Source: Alistipes sp. (GTDB lineage: Bacteria; Bacteroidota; Bacteroidia; Bacteroidales; Rikenellaceae). From it: 14,333 nt of DNA. The position numbers were made by a program, and so were the translations under genes. This document shows positions 12,529 through 14,333 of the stretch, one piece after another. The notes under the pieces were generated by a model. The model made no database searches. It had not been told where the DNA came from and was given only the letters and a program-made list of their open reading frames with translations. How positions within the stretch are numbered: position 1 is the first letter of the stretch; every line of letters begins with the position of its first letter. The DNA is taken from positions 1 through 14,333 of the forward strand of contig JAGCLX010000019.1 in NCBI GenBank assembly GCA_017646785.1, read 5' to 3'.

Positions 12529-14333
12529 TTATATGAGTCTGCCCATCTTCTTGGCTATGGCAGCACGCGCAGCCTGGTACTTCGACAACATCTGCATCAC
12601 CGCCTCAAGATTGTCGTCATCACCTATACGCTTCTGCAGCTCCACGATGTGCTTATCCAGCGTGCGCCACTTGAACAGAACAACAACCTTAGGCACACCC
12701 TCACTCAACTGCTCCTCGTCGGTCGAGAGGTGAACCTCCTTCTGCTCCCATATCTTGCTTATGACGTAGCTGTCATCGGAGGTAAGCAGCTCAATGCTCG
12801 CCTTGCTTATTGTCGAGCTATGGTGGTTGATAAAGATGTGTGGCGACACCTCAACGCCCTCACCCAGACGCTCCCACTCGGCACGGTAGGCCTCGACAAT
12901 AGACCTATAGGGCTCTATCTCGAAGTTAAGGCCATCGGCATCAAGCTCATCGAAGATGTAGCTCGCCACGTTGTAGGTGACATACTCCACGCCCTCGTTG
13001 ATGACAATATCGAGGTGGCCATACTTAAGCAGGTACTTGGTCATCTCGCGCTCTAAGGTCTCCTGTGTCGTACCCGCAGAGAATCCCTTATGCGCTGGTT
13101 CAACAGCCTCGGGCTTAGCAATATATAGCGACTCGGGCGTTGCCTGCTGACGCTCACGCAGTTGCTGACGCTGCAGGAAGTTTTGCGCCTCGTCATTACC
13201 CTTAAGGGCGTCGATGTTTCGCGCCACGGCCACAGCAAGCGTCTGCTGCTCGGTATTCATAATCTCGGAGCAGTAGCGAACATACTCCGAGCGTTTAATC
13301 TGGTCGGGGATAAGTGCTATGGAGTGCACCATGTCGTTTATCGCCTCGGTGCGCTTGAGCGGATCATTCGTCGCCTCACCCAGGAGTAGGCGCGCCTTGA
13401 AGGCGAGGAAGTCCTCCGCCTTGTCTGCGATATATGCACGCAGGGTCTCCGAGTCGTTGGCACGAGCAAAGGTATCGGGATCATGCTCCTCGGGCAGCAG
13501 CACGATGCGCACGTTCATACCCTCCTTAAGGATGAGGTCGACACCCCTCAGTGCAGCCTTAACACCTGCAGCATCGCCATCAAACATCAGCGTTATGTTG
13601 TTCGTGAAGCGGCTTATAAGACGTATCTGCTCCTCCGTGAGTGATGTACCCGACGAAGCCACAACATTCTCCACGCCCGCCTGGTGCATAGATATAACAT
13701 CGGCATATCCCTCAACAAGAATAGCACAGTCCTCCTGCTGAATGGCCTTCTTAGCAAAGTAGAGGCCGTAGACCTCACGGCGCTTATTGTATATCTCACT
13801 CTCGGGAGAGTTCTGATACTTAGCCACCTTCTTGTCAGTACGCAGCGTGCGACCGCCAAAGCCCACGACACGTCCCGAGATATTGTGAATGGGGAACATC
13901 ACGCGGTCGTAGAACCTATCGCGCAGTGCGCCGTCACTCTCGCGCTCGATGGACAAGCCCGTCGACAACAAGAACTCCGCCTTGTATCCCGCAGCGCGTG
14001 CATCGGCCGTAAATCTATCATTCTTTGAGGGGCAGAAGCCCAAGCCGAAACGGTGGATGGTAGCATCCGAGAAGCCACGCACAGAGCTGAAGTACGACAG
14101 TCCAACACTACGACCCTCATCCTCGTTCATCATATACCTCTGGAAGTACTCCGCAGCCCAACTGTTAAGCGCGAACATACTCTCGCGGTTGTTGTTGCGC
14201 TCCAGGTCCTCGGGCGTCATCTCCTCCTCCTTGACGGGGATACCATATCGCTTGGCTATGATGCGTAGTGCATCAGGATAGGTGGCACTCTCTCTCTCCA
14301 TCACGAAGTTGATGGAATTGCCGCTCTTACCAC
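12529..14333 (-). CDS. dnaG: DNA primase DnaG, 5' end beyond right edge
   Basis: Synthesises RNA primers for chromosome replication at the fork with the DnaB helicase. About 600 codons are visible. The reading frame is open to the right edge; at the edge GKSGNSINFVMERESATYP is the end of the N-terminal zinc-finger domain, so roughly the first 50-60 residues with the CHC2 zinc ligands are missing. A GTG/ATG at 14304-14299 is internal and not the start. Further in are the RNA-polymerase core (DRFYDRVMFPIHNISGR) and the Toprim domain, with ILVEGYADV coded near 13722-13696 and MFDGDAAG near 13587-13564. EEHDPDTF follows, and then a divergent C-terminal helicase-binding region of about 250 residues. 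The C-terminal end is complete (KKMGRLI, TAA at 12529-12531). smpB and tsaB follow on the same strand. Confidence 0.96.
   Translation of the reverse strand, partial: GKSGNSINFVMERESATYPDALRIIAKRYGIPVKEEEMTPEDLERNNNRESMFALNSWAAEYFQRYMMNEDEGRSVGLSYFSSVRGFSDATIHRFGLGFCPSKNDRFTADARAAGYKAEFLLSTGLSIERESDGALRDRFYDRVMFPIHNISGRVVGFGGRTLRTDKKVAKYQNSPESEIYNKRREVYGLYFAKKAIQQEDCAILVEGYADVISMHQAGVENVVASSGTSLTEEQIRLISRFTNNITLMFDGDAAGVKAALRGVDLILKEGMNVRIVLLPEEHDPDTFARANDSETLRAYIADKAEDFLAFKARLLLGEATNDPLKRTEAINDMVHSIALIPDQIKRSEYVRYCSEIMNTEQQTLAVAVARNIDALKGNDEAQNFLQRQQLRERQQATPESLYIAKPEAVEPAHKGFSAGTTQETLEREMTKYLLKYGHLDIVINEGVEYVTYNVASYIFDELDADGLNFEIEPYRSIVEAYRAEWERLGEGVEVSPHIFINHHSSTISKASIELLTSDDSYVISKIWEQKEVHLSTDEEQLSEGVPKVVVLFKWRTLDKHIVELQKRIGDDDNLEAVMQMLSKYQAARAAIAKKMGRLI

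Overview
This window looks like a chromosomal stretch from a member of the Bacteroidales. The evidence is threefold. Several intergenic regions carry the Bacteroidetes-type promoter (TTTG about 19 bases upstream of TAnnTTTG/TAnnTTCG). Genes mostly lack Shine-Dalgarno sequences. The gene content (methylmalonyl-CoA carboxyltransferase, epimerase and MeaB, plus a DXR/RseP/RadA cluster) is typical of gut Bacteroidales. Mid-range base composition and protein style would fit a Rikenellaceae (Alistipes-like) organism, but that finer placement is a guess. I see no phage, insertion sequence, CRISPR array or obvious genomic island; most of the window is core metabolism and housekeeping.

Left part (1-3973): a divergent locus for the methylmalonyl-CoA branch of propionate/succinate metabolism. 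On the minus strand, methylmalonyl-CoA epimerase (mce) is followed by the carboxyltransferase subunit mmdA, which runs off the left edge. On the plus strand, a small secreted thioredoxin-fold protein with a damaged active site lies directly before meaB, the G-protein chaperone of methylmalonyl-CoA mutase. Two back-to-back promoters sit between the divergent units, and a strong terminator closes meaB. The mutase genes are not in the window.

Middle (3974-9980): an intergenic stretch with repeated TTTACTCT-type octamers, then a tRNA-Thr(GGT) gene with a clear promoter and terminator. Beyond it is a minus-strand cluster, in transcription order: a membrane-anchored LytM/M23-like protein that has lost its catalytic histidines; dxr (MEP isoprenoid pathway); rseP (site-2 protease with an unusual coiled-coil insertion); radA (recombination/repair); and a thioredoxin-like protein. 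A nested inverted-repeat element separates dxr from rseP, and a hairpin separates radA from the thioredoxin gene.

Right part (9981-14333): a plus-strand nucleotidyltransferase followed by a 34-codon single-membrane-segment ORF ends at a near-perfect bidirectional hairpin. Facing it on the minus strand are tsaB (tRNA t6A synthesis), smpB (trans-translation) and dnaG (primase, running off the right edge).

No clearly new multi-gene system is visible. The best leads are the inactive LytM protein, the RseP insertion, the 34-residue membrane ORF, the inverted-repeat element and the degenerate thioredoxin-like partner of meaB.
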